Assembly (NCBI RefSeq): GCF_014205115.1
Contig: NZ_JACHMW010000001.1
Location: forward strand, 620,001 to 684,000
Direction: 5' to 3'
Length of the DNA stretch: 64,000 nucleotides
Origin: Micrococcus endophyticus
GTDB taxonomy: Bacteria; Actinomycetota; Actinomycetes; Actinomycetales; Micrococcaceae
The stretch's first letter is position 1. The number at the start of each line of letters is the position of its first letter. This document shows, piece after piece, positions 44,784-60,602 of the stretch. The translations under genes were made by a program, and so were the position numbers. The notes beneath the pieces are model-generated. The model ran no database searches, was not told the origin of the DNA, and worked only from the letters and a program-made list of their open reading frames with translations.

Positions 44784-46039
44784 ACCGGCCCCCCGAGCAC
44801 GACTGGGACGACCTGCCCGGCGACGAGGCGGACCCGGACGACGACCTCGACGTCTTCGGCTTCGTGCACGAGGATGCCGACGACGACCCCGACGAGGCCC
44901 GCCGGCTCGGCGCCCCGGCGGCCGCGGCCGGCGGCCGGCGGCGCGGGCTGCTGCGCCGCCGCGGCACCGGGTCGCACCCGGCCGCGCCCGGCCGGTCCCG
45001 CCGCGGCTCCCGCCTGCGGGGCGGCATCGCCCTCGGCGCGGCGGCGCTGGCGTTCCTGGCCGTTGTCGTGCTGGTCGTCCAGGGGTTCCTGGGCGGCGCG
45101 GACCACGACGGGATCGAGGGCGAGGAGCTGACCTTCTCCGTGGAGCCGGGGGAGGACCTGGCCTCCGTGGCCCGCCGCCTCGACTCTGCGGGCGTCGTCG
45201 CCTCCGCCCGCGCGTTCGAGCGCGCCGCCGAGGACTCGGCGTCCGGCGTCGTGCGCGCCGGCGACTTCGTGATGCGCGAGCGCATGCCCGCCGCGGACGC
45301 CCTGGCCGTCCTGCAGGGCACCGCGGACGGCGCCGTGCACTACGTGCTGGTGGAGCGCGGCCGGCGCCTCACCGAGGTGCTGGACGCCCTCGCCGAGTCC
45401 ACCGGCCTGCCGCGGGAGGAGCTCGCGGCCGCCACGCAGGACCCCGCCCGCTACGGCGTCCCCGCCGAGGCGCAGACCCTCGAGGGGTGGCTGGACCCGG
45501 GGGAGTACCGCCTGCCCGTGGAGGCGAGCGCCGAGGAGGTCGTCGACGCACTGGTGCGGCCCGTGCTCGCGGACCTCGCCGAGCTCGGCGTCGACGACCC
45601 GGACGAGCAGCGCCGCGTGCTCACCGTCGCCTCCCTGCTCGAGGCCGAGGCGCTGCCGCGGGACTACCGCACGGTCGCCGGGGTCATCGAGAACCGCCTG
45701 GCCCCGGACAACACGGAGACCCGCGGGCTGCTGCAGATCGACGCCGCCGTCACCTACGGCCTGGGCGTGCGCAGTCTCAGCTTCAGCGCCGGCCAGCGCC
45801 AGGACGCCTCCAACCCGTACAACACCTACGTGCACCCGGGCCTGCCCCCGGGACCGATCGGCATGCCCTCGGACGCCGCCGTCGCCGCCGCCCTCGACCC
45901 GGCGGACACCGACGCCTACTACTGGGTGACCACGGACATCGCCACGGGCCACACCGAGTTCTCCCGCACGTACGAGGAGCACCAGGAGCACGTGCGCACC
46001 CTGCAGCGCTACTGCGCCTCGAACCCGGGGGTGTGCTGA
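44780..46039 (+). CDS. mltG: endolytic transglycosylase MltG
   Basis: A 419-residue membrane enzyme that cuts nascent glycan strands and so limits their length. A 75-residue acidic then basic cytosolic N-terminus precedes a single membrane helix (about 80-105, GGIALGAAALAFLAVVVLVVQG). The extracellular part has a LysM-like subdomain and the YceG catalytic core with Glu in TVASLLEAEAL and the signature SNPYNTYVHPGLPPGPI. The stop TGA shares a base with the aroE ATG (TGATG). Confidence 0.95.
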   Translation: MNRPPEHDWDDLPGDEADPDDDLDVFGFVHEDADDDPDEARRLGAPAAAAGGRRRGLLRRRGTGSHPAAPGRSRRGSRLRGGIALGAAALAFLAVVVLVVQGFLGGADHDGIEGEELTFSVEPGEDLASVARRLDSAGVVASARAFERAAEDSASGVVRAGDFVMRERMPAADALAVLQGTADGAVHYVLVERGRRLTEVLDALAESTGLPREELAAATQDPARYGVPAEAQTLEGWLDPGEYRLPVEASAEEVVDALVRPVLADLAELGVDDPDEQRRVLTVASLLEAEALPRDYRTVAGVIENRLAPDNTETRGLLQIDAAVTYGLGVRSLSFSAGQRQDASNPYNTYVHPGLPPGPIGMPSDAAVAAALDPADTDAYYWVTTDIATGHTEFSRTYEEHQEHVRTLQRYCASNPGVC

Positions 46040-47010
46040 TGGGCGCGCCCTCGGACGTGCGGGCGGAGGCGAGCGCGGGCGCGCCGGCCGCCCCGCGGCT
46101 GCGCGCGGCGGTGCTGGGCCGGCCGATCGCCCACTCCCTCTCCCCGGTGCTGCACGGCGCCGCCTACGGGGTCCTGGGCCTGGACGTGGACTACGGGCGC
46201 CGGGACCTCGGCGAGGACGAGGTCGGCGCCTTCGTGGCCGGGCGCCTCGGCGCGCCCCGGACCGCTGACGGCGGGGACGCCGCCGCGCGCGGGGAGGACT
46301 GGCTGGGCTGCTCGGTGACGATGCCCCTCAAGCGCGCCGTGGTGGGCTGCGCCGGCCGCGTGAGCGAGCGGGTCCGGCTCCTGGGCACGGCCAACACACT
46401 GGTCCGCGACCACCCGGAGCACCCGGGGCTCGTCTCCGCCGAGAACACGGACGTGGACGGCATCCTCGGTGCCCTCGCCTCCGCCGGCCTCGCGGAGCGG
46501 GGCTCCGGCGGCGCGGTCGGGATCCTCGGCAACGGGGGGACGGCGACGGCGGCCGTCCTCGCCGCCGCCACGCTCGGCGCGGACGAGGTCGTCTTCGGGG
46601 TGCGGGACGCCGCCCGCGCGGCCGAGGTAACCGCCCTGGCGGACGCCCTCGGCCTGGCGTGGCGGACGGTGGGCCAGCCGGAGCTGGCGGCCGCCGCCCC
46701 CGGCCTGCGCGCCGTCGTCGCGACCCTGCCGCCGCGGGCCGCGGACCCGCTCGCCGCGCACGTGCCCGTGGGCGCGGCCCTGCCGCCGCTGCTGGACGCG
46801 GCGTACGACCCGTGGCCGTCCGCGCTGGCCTCGGCCTGGACGGAGGCGGGCGGCGCCGTCGCCTCGGGGCTGTCCATGCTGCTGCACCAGGGCGTCGAGC
46901 AGGTGCGCCTGTTCACCGCGCGGCCCCGCGCGGCCGCCGGGATGCCGGAGCCCGACTGGGCGGCCGTGACCCGCGCCGCCGCCCGGGCGCTCGGACCGGC
47001 GGCGGGCTGA
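46039..47010 (+). CDS. aroE: shikimate dehydrogenase
   Basis: A 323-residue NADPH-dependent enzyme that reduces 3-dehydroshikimate to shikimate. The substrate site is seen in [17 protein letters not shown], the catalytic Lys in [10 protein letters not shown], and the partner Asp in [14 protein letters not shown]. The nucleotide loop is [12 protein letters not shown]. The protein is longer than E. coli AroE because of an N-terminal extension and a Gly/Asp-rich insert (about 75-88). It starts on the mltG stop and ends 70 bases before aroC. Confidence 0.95.
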   Translation: MGAPSDVRAEASAGAPAAPRLRAAVLGRPIAHSLSPVLHGAAYGVLGLDVDYGRRDLGEDEVGAFVAGRLGAPRTADGGDAAARGEDWLGCSVTMPLKRAVVGCAGRVSERVRLLGTANTLVRDHPEHPGLVSAENTDVDGILGALASAGLAERGSGGAVGILGNGGTATAAVLAAATLGADEVVFGVRDAARAAEVTALADALGLAWRTVGQPELAAAAPGLRAVVATLPPRAADPLAAHVPVGAALPPLLDAAYDPWPSALASAWTEAGGAVASGLSMLLHQGVEQVRLFTARPRAAAGMPEPDWAAVTRAAARALGPAAG

Positions 47011-47067
47011 GCCGCCCCCGGCGCGTCCCGGCCGGTCACACGGTGCGGGAGCGGGTGGGGCGCGTGA

Positions 47068-47073
47068 GAGACT
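47068..47073 (+). promoter_or_regulatory. -10 box for aroC-aroK-aroB (leaderless)
   Basis: GAGACT seven bases before ATG 47081. A TG dinucleotide two bases upstream (TGAGAGACT) partly resembles an extended -10. Confidence 0.4.
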
Positions 47074-47080
47074 GCACGCC

Positions 47081-48312
47081 ATGGTGCGCTGGTTGACAGC
47101 GGGGGAGTCTCACGGCCCCGCGCTCACAGGAATCGTCGAGGGACTGCCGGCCGGAATCCCGGTCACGACGCAGGACGTGCAGGACGCGCTCGCGCGCCGC
47201 CGCCTGGGGTACGGCCGCGGTGCCCGGATGAAGTTCGAGCAGGACGCGGTGACGATCCTCGGCGGCGTCCGCCACGGTCTGACCCTGGGCTCTCCGGTGG
47301 CCATCCAGGTGGGCAACACCGAGTGGCCCAAGTGGGAGAAGGTCATGGCCGCGGACCCGGTGCCGGCCGAGGAGCTCGAGGGCCTGGCGCGCAACGCCGC
47401 CCTCACCCGCCCCCGCCCCGGCCACGCGGACCTCACCGGCATGCAGAAGTACGGCTTCGACGACGCCCGGCCGCTGCTCGAGCGCGCCTCCGCTCGCGAG
47501 ACCGCCGCCCGCGTGGCCCTGGGCACGGTGGCCCGCGCGTTCCTGGCTCAGCTGGGCGTGCGGATCGTCTCCCACACCACCGCGTTTGGCGAGGCGGCCC
47601 TGCCCGAGGGCCATCCCTTCCCGCTCCCCGAGGACCAGGACCGGCTCGACGCGGACCCCGTGCGCTGCCTGGACCCGGAGACCTCCGCGGCGATGGTCGC
47701 CGAGGTCGACGACGCCCACAAGGCCGGGGAGACCCTCGGCGGCGTCGTGGAGGTGCTCGCCTACGGGGTGCCCATCGGCCTGGGCTCGCACGTGCACTGG
47801 GACCGGCGCCTGGACGCGCGCCTGGCCGGCGCGCTCATGGGCATCCAGGCCATCAAGGGCGTGCAGGTGGGCGACGGGTTCGCGACGGCGGCCCGTCGGG
47901 GCTCGGCCGCCCACGACGGCATCGTCCGCGGCGAGGACGGCCGCCCGCGGCGCACGAGCGACCGGGCCGGCGGCATCGAGGCGGGGATGTCCACGGGCGA
48001 GGTGCTGCGGGTCAGCGCCGCCATGAAGCCGATCGCGACCGTGCCGCGGGCCCTGCCCACGGTGGACGTGGCCACCGGCGCCGAGACCACAGCGCACCAC
48101 CAGCGCTCCGACGTCGCGGCCGTGCCCGCCGCGGGCATCGTCGCCGAGGCCATGGTGGCCCTCGTGCTGGCGGACGCCGTGCTGGAGAAGTTCGGCGGCG
48201 ACTCCGTGGGCGAGACGCGCCGGAACATGGCCGCCTTCCAGGCCGCGGTGCCCGCCCTGCCCGAGCCCTCGGCCGACGCCGACGCCTCGGGCCACATGGG
48301 GGACCCGCTGCA

Positions 48313-48316
<4 letters not shown>
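47081..48316 (+). CDS. aroC: chorismate synthase
   Basis: A 411-residue enzyme that uses reduced FMN to turn EPSP into chorismate, the last step of the shikimate pathway. The first signature is [18 protein letters not shown], then [32 protein letters not shown] and the late [14 protein letters not shown] with [11 protein letters not shown]. It ends in a short acidic tail. The stop overlaps the aroK GTG. Confidence 0.98.
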
Positions 48317-50168
<1,852 letters not shown>

Positions 50169-50206
50169 GCCCGCGCTGAGCGCGGACCGCGCGGCCGGCC
50201 GCGAAG

Positions 50207-50212
50207 TAGACT
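50207..50212 (+). promoter_or_regulatory. -10 box for efp-nusB
   Basis: TAGACT, 75 bases before the efp start, following a perfect 14-bp palindrome CGCGGCCGGCCGCG. Confidence 0.55.
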
Positions 50213-50286
50213 GGCCCGCGCACCTCAAGACCCCACCACTGACGGCGGACCCGCGACGGTCCGCGACACCGATCGGGAGCACACAC

Positions 50287-50850
50287 GTGGCAACGAGCAA
50301 CGACATCAAGAACGGCGCCGTCCTCAAGCTGGAGGGCCAGCTCTGGAACGTCATCGAGTTCCAGCACGTCAAGCCGGGCAAGGGCGGCGCGTTCGTCCGC
50401 ACCAAGATGAAGAACATCACCACCGGCAAGGTCGTGGACAAGACCTTCAACGCCGGCGCCAAGGTGGAGTTCGCCACCGTGGACCGCTCCGACTACCAGT
50501 ACCTGTACCAGGACGGCTCGGACTACGTGTTCATGGACGTCAAGGACTACGACCAGATCACGGTCTCGGAGTCCGTCGTGGGCGACGCCGCCAAGTACAT
50601 GCTGGAGAACACCCAGGTGGTCATCGCGCTCAACGAGGGCACCCCGCTGTACCTCGAGATGCCGGCCTCCGTGGTCCTGGAGATCACCTACACCGAGCCG
50701 GGCCTGCAGGGCGACCGCTCCTCCGCCGGCACCAAGCCCGCCACCGTGGAGACCGGCGCCGAGATCCAGGTGCCGCTGTTCGTGGAGCAGGGCACCCGCG
50801 TCAAGGTGGACACCCGCACCGGCGACTACCTCGGCCGCGTCAATGACTGA
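50287..50850 (+). CDS. efp: elongation factor P
   Basis: A 187-residue tRNA-shaped factor that rescues ribosomes stalled at polyproline. The three OB-like domains are seen: [22 protein letters not shown], the tip loop [14 protein letters not shown] with the conserved Lys, [16 protein letters not shown], and the C-terminal signature [23 protein letters not shown] 50287 with GGGAG upstream. It overlaps nusB by eight bases. Confidence 0.97.
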   Translation: MATSNDIKNGAVLKLEGQLWNVIEFQHVKPGKGGAFVRTKMKNITTGKVVDKTFNAGAKVEFATVDRSDYQYLYQDGSDYVFMDVKDYDQITVSESVVGDAAKYMLENTQVVIALNEGTPLYLEMPASVVLEITYTEPGLQGDRSSAGTKPATVETGAEIQVPLFVEQGTRVKVDTRTGDYLGRVND

Positions 50851-51295
50851 GCCGGCCTCCGCCGCCTCCGGTGCCAAGCGGGGGACCACGGCGCGCAGCC
50901 GCTCCCGGCAGCGTGCGGTGGAGATCCTCTTCGAGGCGGAGCAGCGCGGGGCCACGGTCGCCGAGGGCATCCGCACCCGCCGGGAGAGCACCGACCTGCA
51001 GGTCAACGCCTACACCCAGCGCCTCGTGGAGGGCGTCATCGCGGACCAGGAGCGTCTCGACGAGGCCCTGAGCTCCTACTCCCGCGGCTGGTCCCTGGAC
51101 CGCATGCCCGCCGTGGACCGCGCGATCCTGCGCGTGGGCGCGTGGGAGCTGCTGTTCCAGGACGACGTCCCGGACGCCGTCGCCGTCTCGGAGGCCGTGG
51201 CCCTGGCCGCGCAGCTCTCCACGGACGACTCCCCGGAGTTCGTCAACGGCCTCCTCGGCCGCCTGCAGCAGGTCAAGCCGACCCTGCTCGCCTGA
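50843..51295 (+). CDS. nusB: transcription antitermination factor NusB
   Basis: A 150-residue all-helical protein that binds boxA RNA with S10 in rRNA antitermination complexes. Seen segments: [59 protein letters not shown] and [16 protein letters not shown] with [13 protein letters not shown] basic 20-residue N-terminus precedes the domain. The pair efp-nusB upstream of pyrR is common in Actinobacteria. Confidence 0.96.
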   Translation: MTEPASAASGAKRGTTARSRSRQRAVEILFEAEQRGATVAEGIRTRRESTDLQVNAYTQRLVEGVIADQERLDEALSSYSRGWSLDRMPAVDRAILRVGAWELLFQDDVPDAVAVSEAVALAAQLSTDDSPEFVNGLLGRLQQVKPTLLA

Positions 51296-51339
51296 AGCGG
51301 GGCCGCCCCCCGCACGAGCCGTACGAGACCTTCGTCACG

Positions 51340-51380
51340 AGGCCTGTCCCGACGCGTCATCCGCGTCCCGGGACGGGCCT
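51340..51380 (+). terminator. hairpin between nusB and pyrR
   Basis: AGGCCTGTCCC plus GACGCG pairs with CGCGTCCCGGGACGGGCCT with one mismatch and a two-base bulge. It ends just before the pyrR -10 box, so it separates the two operons. Confidence 0.65.
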
Positions 51381-51386
51381 CGCTGG

Positions 51387-51392
51387 TAGAGT
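51387..51392 (+). promoter_or_regulatory. -10 box for the pyr operon
   Basis: TAGAGT, 94 bases before the pyrR ATG. The leader carries the PyrR element. Confidence 0.5.
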
Positions 51393-51444
51393 CGGGCGCG
51401 TCCGGACCGGCCCGCCACGGGCCCGTCGGGACCAGACCACGCAT

Positions 51445-52104
<660 letters not shown>

Positions 52105-52108
52105 GACC

Positions 52109-53092
52109 GTGCGCCACCTGCTCTCCACCGCCGGGCTCTCCCGGGCCGACGCCCTCGCCGTGCTGGACACGGCCGAGGAGATGGACGCGGTCAACCGCCG
52201 CGAGATCAAGAAGCTGCCCGCCCTGCGCGGCCGCACCGTGGTGAACCTCTTCTTCGAGGACTCCACCCGCACCCGCATCTCCTTCGAGGCCGCCGCCAAG
52301 CGCCTGTCCGCGGACGTCATCAACTTCTCCGCCAAGGGCTCCTCCGTGTCCAAGGGCGAGTCGCTCAAGGACACCGTGCAGACCCTCGAGGCCATCGGCG
52401 CGGACGCCATCGTGATGCGCCACTGGTCCTCCGGGGCCGCCCGCCAGCTGGCGGACTCCGGCTGGGTGCGCTCCGCCGTCGTCAACGCCGGCGACGGCAC
52501 CCACGAGCACCCCACGCAGGCCCTGCTGGACGCCTTCACCCTGCGCCGCCGCCTCGCGGCCGCCACCGGCGAGGACCTCGTGGGCCGGGACCTGGCCGGC
52601 ATGCACGTGGTGATCGTGGGGGACATCCTGCACTCGCGCGTGGCCCGCTCCAACGTGTGGCTGCTGGCCACCCTCGGCGCCAAGGTCACCCTCGCGGCGC
52701 CGCCCACCCTGCTGCCCGTCGGGGTCTCCGCCTGGCCGTGCGAGGTCACCTACTCGCTGGACGAGGCCCTCGACGCCCGCCCGGACGCCGTGATGATGCT
52801 GCGCGTGCAGGCCGAGCGCATGGGCGGGGCCTTCTTCCCCTCCGCCGGCGAGTACACCCGCACCTGGGGCCTGACGGACGAGCGGTTCGCCCGCCTCACC
52901 GCCGGCTCCGGCGCGCTGCTGTCCGAGCCCGTCGTCATGCACCCCGGCCCTATGAACCGCGGCCTGGAGATCAGCCCGGCCGCCGCGGACTCGCCCCGCA
53001 ACACCGCCCTCGAGCAGGTCGCGAACGGCGTGTCCGTGCGCATGGCCGTGCTGCACCTCGTCCTCAACCACGACCAGGAGGTCCGCCCGTGA
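52109..53092 (+). CDS. pyrB: aspartate carbamoyltransferase catalytic subunit
   Basis: A 327-residue enzyme that joins carbamoyl phosphate and aspartate, the second step of UMP synthesis. The carbamoyl-phosphate site is [19 protein letters not shown], with [29 protein letters not shown] and [16 protein letters not shown] following; the aspartate domain includes MLRVQAERM and MHPGPMNRG. No regulatory (PyrI) subunit gene is nearby, as usual for Actinobacteria. GTG start; the stop overlaps pyrC. Confidence 0.98.
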   Translation: MRHLLSTAGLSRADALAVLDTAEEMDAVNRREIKKLPALRGRTVVNLFFEDSTRTRISFEAAAKRLSADVINFSAKGSSVSKGESLKDTVQTLEAIGADAIVMRHWSSGAARQLADSGWVRSAVVNAGDGTHEHPTQALLDAFTLRRRLAAATGEDLVGRDLAGMHVVIVGDILHSRVARSNVWLLATLGAKVTLAAPPTLLPVGVSAWPCEVTYSLDEALDARPDAVMMLRVQAERMGGAFFPSAGEYTRTWGLTDERFARLTAGSGALLSEPVVMHPGPMNRGLEISPAAADSPRNTALEQVANGVSVRMAVLHLVLNHDQEVRP

Positions 53093-54468
53093 GCGCCCCC
53101 ACCCCCGCCCCCCTGCTGCTGCGCGGCGCGCGCCTGACCACGGGCGAGACCGCCGATGTGCTCGTGGCCGAGGGCCGGATCGCCGCCCTCGGCGCGGAGG
53201 CCGCGGCGCAGGCGGCCGGCCTGGACCCGGCCCCCGAGGAGGTCGACTGCGCCGGCCTGGTGCTGCTGCCCGGCCTCGTGGACCTGCACACCCACCTGCG
53301 CCAGCCCGGCAAGGAGGACGCGGAGACGGTGGAGACCGGCACCCGCGCCGCCGCCATGGGCGGGTTCACCTCGGTGCACGCCATGGCCAACTCCACGCCC
53401 ACCGCGGACACCGCGGGCGTCGTCGAGCAGGTCTGGCGTCTGGGCCGTGACGCCGGCTGGTGCGACGTGCACCCCGTGGGCGCCGTGACCGTCGGCCTGG
53501 CCGGGGAGGCCCTGGCCGACCTCGGCGCCATGGCCGACTCCCAGGCCCGGGTGCGGATGTTCTCCGACGACGGCATGTGCGTCCACGACGCCGTGCTGAT
53601 GCGCCGCGCCCTCGAGTACGTGAAGTCCTTCGGCGGCTTCGTGGCCCAGCACGCGCAGGAGCCCAAGCTCACCGCCGGCGCCCAGATGAACGAGTCCGAG
53701 CTCTCGGGCGTGCTCGGCCTGGCCGGCTGGCCCGCCGTGGCCGAGGAGGCGATCATCGCCCGCGACGTGCTGCTCGCCCAGCACGTGGACTCACAGCTGC
53801 ACGTCTGCCACGTCTCCACCGCCGGCTCGGTCCGCCTCATCCGCTGGGCCAAGGAGCAGGGCGTGCGCGTCACCGCCGAGGTCACCCCGCACCACCTGCT
53901 GCTCACCGAGGAGCTCGTGCGCTCCTACGACCCGGTGTTCAAGGTCAACCCGCCCCTGCGCCGCGAGTCCGACGTCATGGCCCTGCGCGAGGCCCTCGCG
54001 GACGGCACCATCGACACCGTGGGCACCGATCACGCGCCCCACACCGCCGAGACCAAGCAGTGCGAGTGGACCGTGGCCGCCATGGGCATGACCGGGCTGG
54101 AGACCGCCCTGTCCGTCGTCCAGCACGCCATGGTGGACACCGGCCTGATGGACTGGGCCGGCGTCGCCCGCGTGATGTCCGTGACCCCCGCGAGCATCGC
54201 CGGCCTGGAGGACCAGGGCCAGGCGGACGAGCGCGGCGTGCCGCGCGTCGGCGCCGTGGCCAACCTCGTGCTCGTCGACCCCGAGGCCCGCCGCACGGTG
54301 GACCCGGAGCAGCACCTCACGAAGTCCCGCAACAGCCCGTACCGGGGCATGGAGCTGCCCGGCGCGGTCCGGCACACCGTCTACCGCGGCGCCCGCGTGG
54401 TGGCCGACGGCGCGCCGGCGCAGCCGTACCGCCACCCGGCCGTGGCCGAGGCGGGGGGCCGGGCGTGA
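53089..54468 (+). CDS. pyrC: dihydroorotase
   Basis: A 459-residue class I zinc dihydroorotase, third step of the pathway. Metal ligands are in [19 protein letters not shown] (HxH), with the carboxylated-Lys position, if present, further along the barrel; [22 protein letters not shown] and GTDHAPHT carry the later His and Asp residues. FKVNPPLR is the conserved substrate segment. GTG 53089 overlaps the pyrB stop, and the stop overlaps the next gene. Confidence 0.96.
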   Translation: MSAPTPAPLLLRGARLTTGETADVLVAEGRIAALGAEAAAQAAGLDPAPEEVDCAGLVLLPGLVDLHTHLRQPGKEDAETVETGTRAAAMGGFTSVHAMANSTPTADTAGVVEQVWRLGRDAGWCDVHPVGAVTVGLAGEALADLGAMADSQARVRMFSDDGMCVHDAVLMRRALEYVKSFGGFVAQHAQEPKLTAGAQMNESELSGVLGLAGWPAVAEEAIIARDVLLAQHVDSQLHVCHVSTAGSVRLIRWAKEQGVRVTAEVTPHHLLLTEELVRSYDPVFKVNPPLRRESDVMALREALADGTIDTVGTDHAPHTAETKQCEWTVAAMGMTGLETALSVVQHAMVDTGLMDWAGVARVMSVTPASIAGLEDQGQADERGVPRVGAVANLVLVDPEARRTVDPEQHLTKSRNSPYRGMELPGAVRHTVYRGARVVADGAPAQPYRHPAVAEAGGRA

Positions 54469-55094
54469 ACGCGCTCGCCCTCGCGGCGGCGACCCTGGCC
54501 TCCCGCCCCGTCGCCCCGCAGACGCCCGGCAAGGACTACTCGGACGTGTGGCTGCCGATCACCCTCGGCACCCTCGCCGTGATCCTCGTGCTCGTGGGCC
54601 TGTTCGCCCTCGGCTGGCGCGCCCGCCGCCGCTCCCAGGCCGACCTCCCCGCACCCGCCGCCGTGCCCGCCGCGCTCTACGAGCAGGAGCCGGCCGCGTC
54701 CGCCTCCGGCATGCACGTGGGCACCGTCCGCGGCGAGCACCGCCTGGACCGCGTGGCCGTGCACCAGCTCGGCCTGCGCTCGCACGCGGTGCTCGAGGTG
54801 CACGACGCCGGCGAGCACCGCGGCCTGCTCGTGCTGCGCCCCGACGTCGCCAACCTGTACATCCCGGCGGCCGACCTCCTGGAAGCCGGGCTGTCCGCCG
54901 GCATCGCCGGGAAGTTCGTGGAGCCCGGCGGGCTCGTCGCCTGGGGCTGGCGCCTCGGCGACGCCGAGCTGACCTCCGCCTTCCGCCCCGACCGCGCCGA
55001 GGACCGCGACCGCCTCCTCGCCGCCCTGCAGACCCTGATCGACCCCGCACCGGCCCGCTCGGCCGGCCGCGCTGGAGAAGGAGACCTCCGATGA
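54465..55094 (+). CDS. integral membrane protein embedded in the pyrimidine operon
   Basis: A 209-residue protein coupled on both sides (GTGA with pyrC, ATGA with carA). A short external N-terminus leads into one membrane helix (about 30-50, LPITLGTLAVILVLVGLFALGWRAR), then a soluble cytosolic domain (about 80-190, VGTVRGEHRLDRVAVHQLGLRS with mostly beta segments) that resembles the PH-like domain of actinobacterial proteins found at this same locus. It is conserved in position in relatives but has no known enzymatic role; regulation or organisation of the pathway is only a guess. Confidence 0.85.
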   Translation: MNALALAAATLASRPVAPQTPGKDYSDVWLPITLGTLAVILVLVGLFALGWRARRRSQADLPAPAAVPAALYEQEPAASASGMHVGTVRGEHRLDRVAVHQLGLRSHAVLEVHDAGEHRGLLVLRPDVANLYIPAADLLEAGLSAGIAGKFVEPGGLVAWGWRLGDAELTSAFRPDRAEDRDRLLAALQTLIDPAPARSAGRAGEGDLR

Positions 55095-56278
55095 GCACCC
55101 CCACCGACGACCTCGCCCTGCTCGTCCTCGAGGACGGCACCGTGCACCGCGGCCGCGCCTACGGGGCCCGCGGCCGCACCCTCGGCGAGGCCGTGTTCAC
55201 CACGGGCATGACCGGCTACCAGGAGACCCTCACGGATCCCTCCTACGCGGGGCAGATCATCGTGCAGACCTCCCCGCACATCGGCAACACCGGCGTCAAC
55301 GACACGGACCGGGAGTCCCGGGCGATCTTCGCCGCGGGCTACGTGGTCCGGGACGCCGCCCGCCGGCCCTCGAACTGGCGCGCCGAGCGCACCCTCGACG
55401 AGGAGCTCGAGGCGTTCGGCGTCGTCGGGATCCGCGAGGTGGACACCCGCGTGATCACCCGGCGCCTGCGCACCGAGGGCTCCATGCGCGCCGGCGTGTA
55501 CTCCGGCGAGCACGCGGGGCGCCCGGAGGCCGAGCTGCTGGCCGAGGTCCGCGAGCAGCCGTCCATGGCCGGCGCCCGCCTGGCCGAGACGGTCACCACC
55601 GAGCAGCCCTACGTGATCGAGCCGGCCGCCCACGGCTGGGAGGGCGAGCCCCTCGCCGAGATCGCCGCCCTGGACCTCGGCATCAAGGCAGCGACCCCGC
55701 GCCACCTCGCCTCCCGCGGCATCCGCGTGCACGTGCTGCCCGCCACCGCCGGCCTCGAGGAAATCCGCGCGGTGAGCCCGGACGGCGTGTTCCTCTCCAA
55801 CGGCCCCGGCGACCCCGCCACCGCGGACGCCCAGGTGGCGCTGCTGCGCGAGGTGCTCGACGCCGGCCTGCCGTTCTTCGGCATCTGCTTCGGCAACCAG
55901 ATCTTCGGCCGCGCCCTCGGCTTCGACACCTACAAGCTCAAGTTCGGCCACCGCGGCCCGAACCAGCCGGTGATGGACAATGCCACCGGCCGCGTGGCCA
56001 TCACCTCCCAGAACCACGGGTTCGCGGTGGACGCGCCCCTCGGGGAGCCCGTCGAGGCGCCCGAGACCCGCTACGGCCGGGTGGAGGTCTCGCACTGGTC
56101 GCTGAACGACCAGGTGGTCGAGGGCCTGCGCCTGCTGGACCGCCCCGCCTTCTCCGTCCAGTTCCACCCCGAGTCCGCCGCCGGGCCCAACGACACGCTG
56201 GACCTGTTCGACCGCTTCGTGCGGATGCTCACCGAGCACCGCGACGCCGCCGCCCCCGCCGCCACCGAAGGAGCCTGA
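55091..56278 (+). CDS. carA: carbamoyl-phosphate synthase small subunit (glutaminase)
   Basis: A 395-residue glutamine amidotransferase subunit supplying ammonia to CarB. The N-terminal domain reads LVLEDGTVHRGRAYG and TGMTGYQETLTDPSY; the class I glutaminase domain has the nucleophile in GICFGNQIFGRALG (Cys), and His/Glu in VQFHPESAAGP. SNGPGDPA forms the oxyanion strand. The start overlaps the preceding membrane-protein gene and the stop is three bases before carB. Confidence 0.98.
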   Translation: MSTPTDDLALLVLEDGTVHRGRAYGARGRTLGEAVFTTGMTGYQETLTDPSYAGQIIVQTSPHIGNTGVNDTDRESRAIFAAGYVVRDAARRPSNWRAERTLDEELEAFGVVGIREVDTRVITRRLRTEGSMRAGVYSGEHAGRPEAELLAEVREQPSMAGARLAETVTTEQPYVIEPAAHGWEGEPLAEIAALDLGIKAATPRHLASRGIRVHVLPATAGLEEIRAVSPDGVFLSNGPGDPATADAQVALLREVLDAGLPFFGICFGNQIFGRALGFDTYKLKFGHRGPNQPVMDNATGRVAITSQNHGFAVDAPLGEPVEAPETRYGRVEVSHWSLNDQVVEGLRLLDRPAFSVQFHPESAAGPNDTLDLFDRFVRMLTEHRDAAAPAATEGA

Positions 56279-56281
56279 TCC

Positions 56282-59574
<3,293 letters not shown>

Positions 59575-59578
<4 letters not shown>

Positions 59579-60450
59579 GCGCGGCGGCCCCGGCCCGGGC
59601 GCCCTTCGGCCGCCGGCTGAGGTCGGCGATGGCCCAGGCGGGGCCGCTGTGCCTCGGCGTGGACCCGCACCCGTCCCTGCTGCGGCAGTGGGGGCTGCCG
59701 GACACCCCGGCCGGCCTCGAGGCGTTCTCCCTGACCGGTCTCGAGGCCGCCGTGGGGCCCGACGGTCCCCGGGTGGCCGCGATCAAGCCGCAGGTGGCGC
59801 TCTACGAGCGGCACGGCTCGGCCGGGCTCGCGGCCCTGGAGCGCCTCCTCGCCGAGGCGCGGGACGCGGGCGTGCTGACGATCGCCGACGCCAAGCGCGG
59901 GGACATCGGCTCCACGATGGACGGCTACGCCGCCGCGTGGACCTCGGACGCCTCGCCCCTGGCGGCCGACGCCGTCACTCTCAGCCCGTACCTCGGCTTC
60001 GGCACCCTGGTGCCCACGATCGAGGCGGCCCACGCGGCCGGCCGCGGTGTGTTCGTCCTCGCGCTCACCTCCAACCCGGAGGGGCGCGAGGTCCAGCACG
60101 TGGGCCGGGACGCGGGCGAGGGCGCGGTGGCCCGGCGGATCGCCGCCGCGGCCGCGGACCTCAACGCCGCGCTGCGCGCCGAGGACGAGTGGGGCCCGGT
60201 GGGCCTGGTGCTCGGCGCCACGGTGGCCGAGGACGCGGAGCGGCTCGGCCTGGACCTGCCCGGTCTCGCCGGGCCTCTGCTGGCCCCCGGCTTCGGGGCC
60301 CAGGGCGCGACGGCGGCCGGCATGCGGGAGGGGTTCGGACGGGCCTGGCCCCAGGTGCTGGCCACCTCCTCCCGGGGCATCCTCGCCGGCGGGCCCACGG
60401 TGGCGGGGCTCGTGGAGCGCATCGAGCGCGACAGGGCTGACCTGGGCTGA
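59575..60450 (+). CDS. pyrF: orotidine 5'-phosphate decarboxylase (type 2)
   Basis: A 291-residue enzyme making UMP from OMP. It belongs to the longer type 2 family, with [26 protein letters not shown] and the active-site signature [17 protein letters not shown], then LALTSNPEG and [14 protein letters not shown] start inside the carB stop. pyrD and pyrE are not in the window and must lie elsewhere. A 21-base G run follows its stop at once. Confidence 0.96.
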
Positions 60451-60451
60451 C

Positions 60452-60472
60452 GGGGGGGGGGGGGGGGGGGGG
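60452..60472 (+). repeat. homopolymer of 21 G
   Basis: An uninterrupted run of 21 G bases begins one base after the pyrF stop and lies about 130 bases before mihF. Such runs are rare and slip readily in replication and in sequencing. The following 130 bases are relatively AT-rich and should hold the mihF promoter. Confidence 0.9.
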
Positions 60473-60551
60473 CGCGCAACAGCGTTTCCCGCCCCTCCGG
60501 TGGGGATGGTATTTTCCTTTCCAATCGGCCCCGAAAAGATTCGTTGAATCT

Positions 60552-60574
60552 GGAACGGATCGGTCGGACAGGTT
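60552..60574 (+). promoter_or_regulatory. possible stress-sigma promoter of mihF
   Basis: GGAAC, 15 bases, GTT: an arrangement like actinobacterial SigH/ECF-type promoters, 28 bases before the mihF start. A small inverted repeat GATTC GTT GAATC lies directly upstream at 60538-60550. This is a weak consensus call. Confidence 0.25.
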
Positions 60575-60602
60575 GAGGGACGAGAGACATGAGGGCACGG
60601 AC

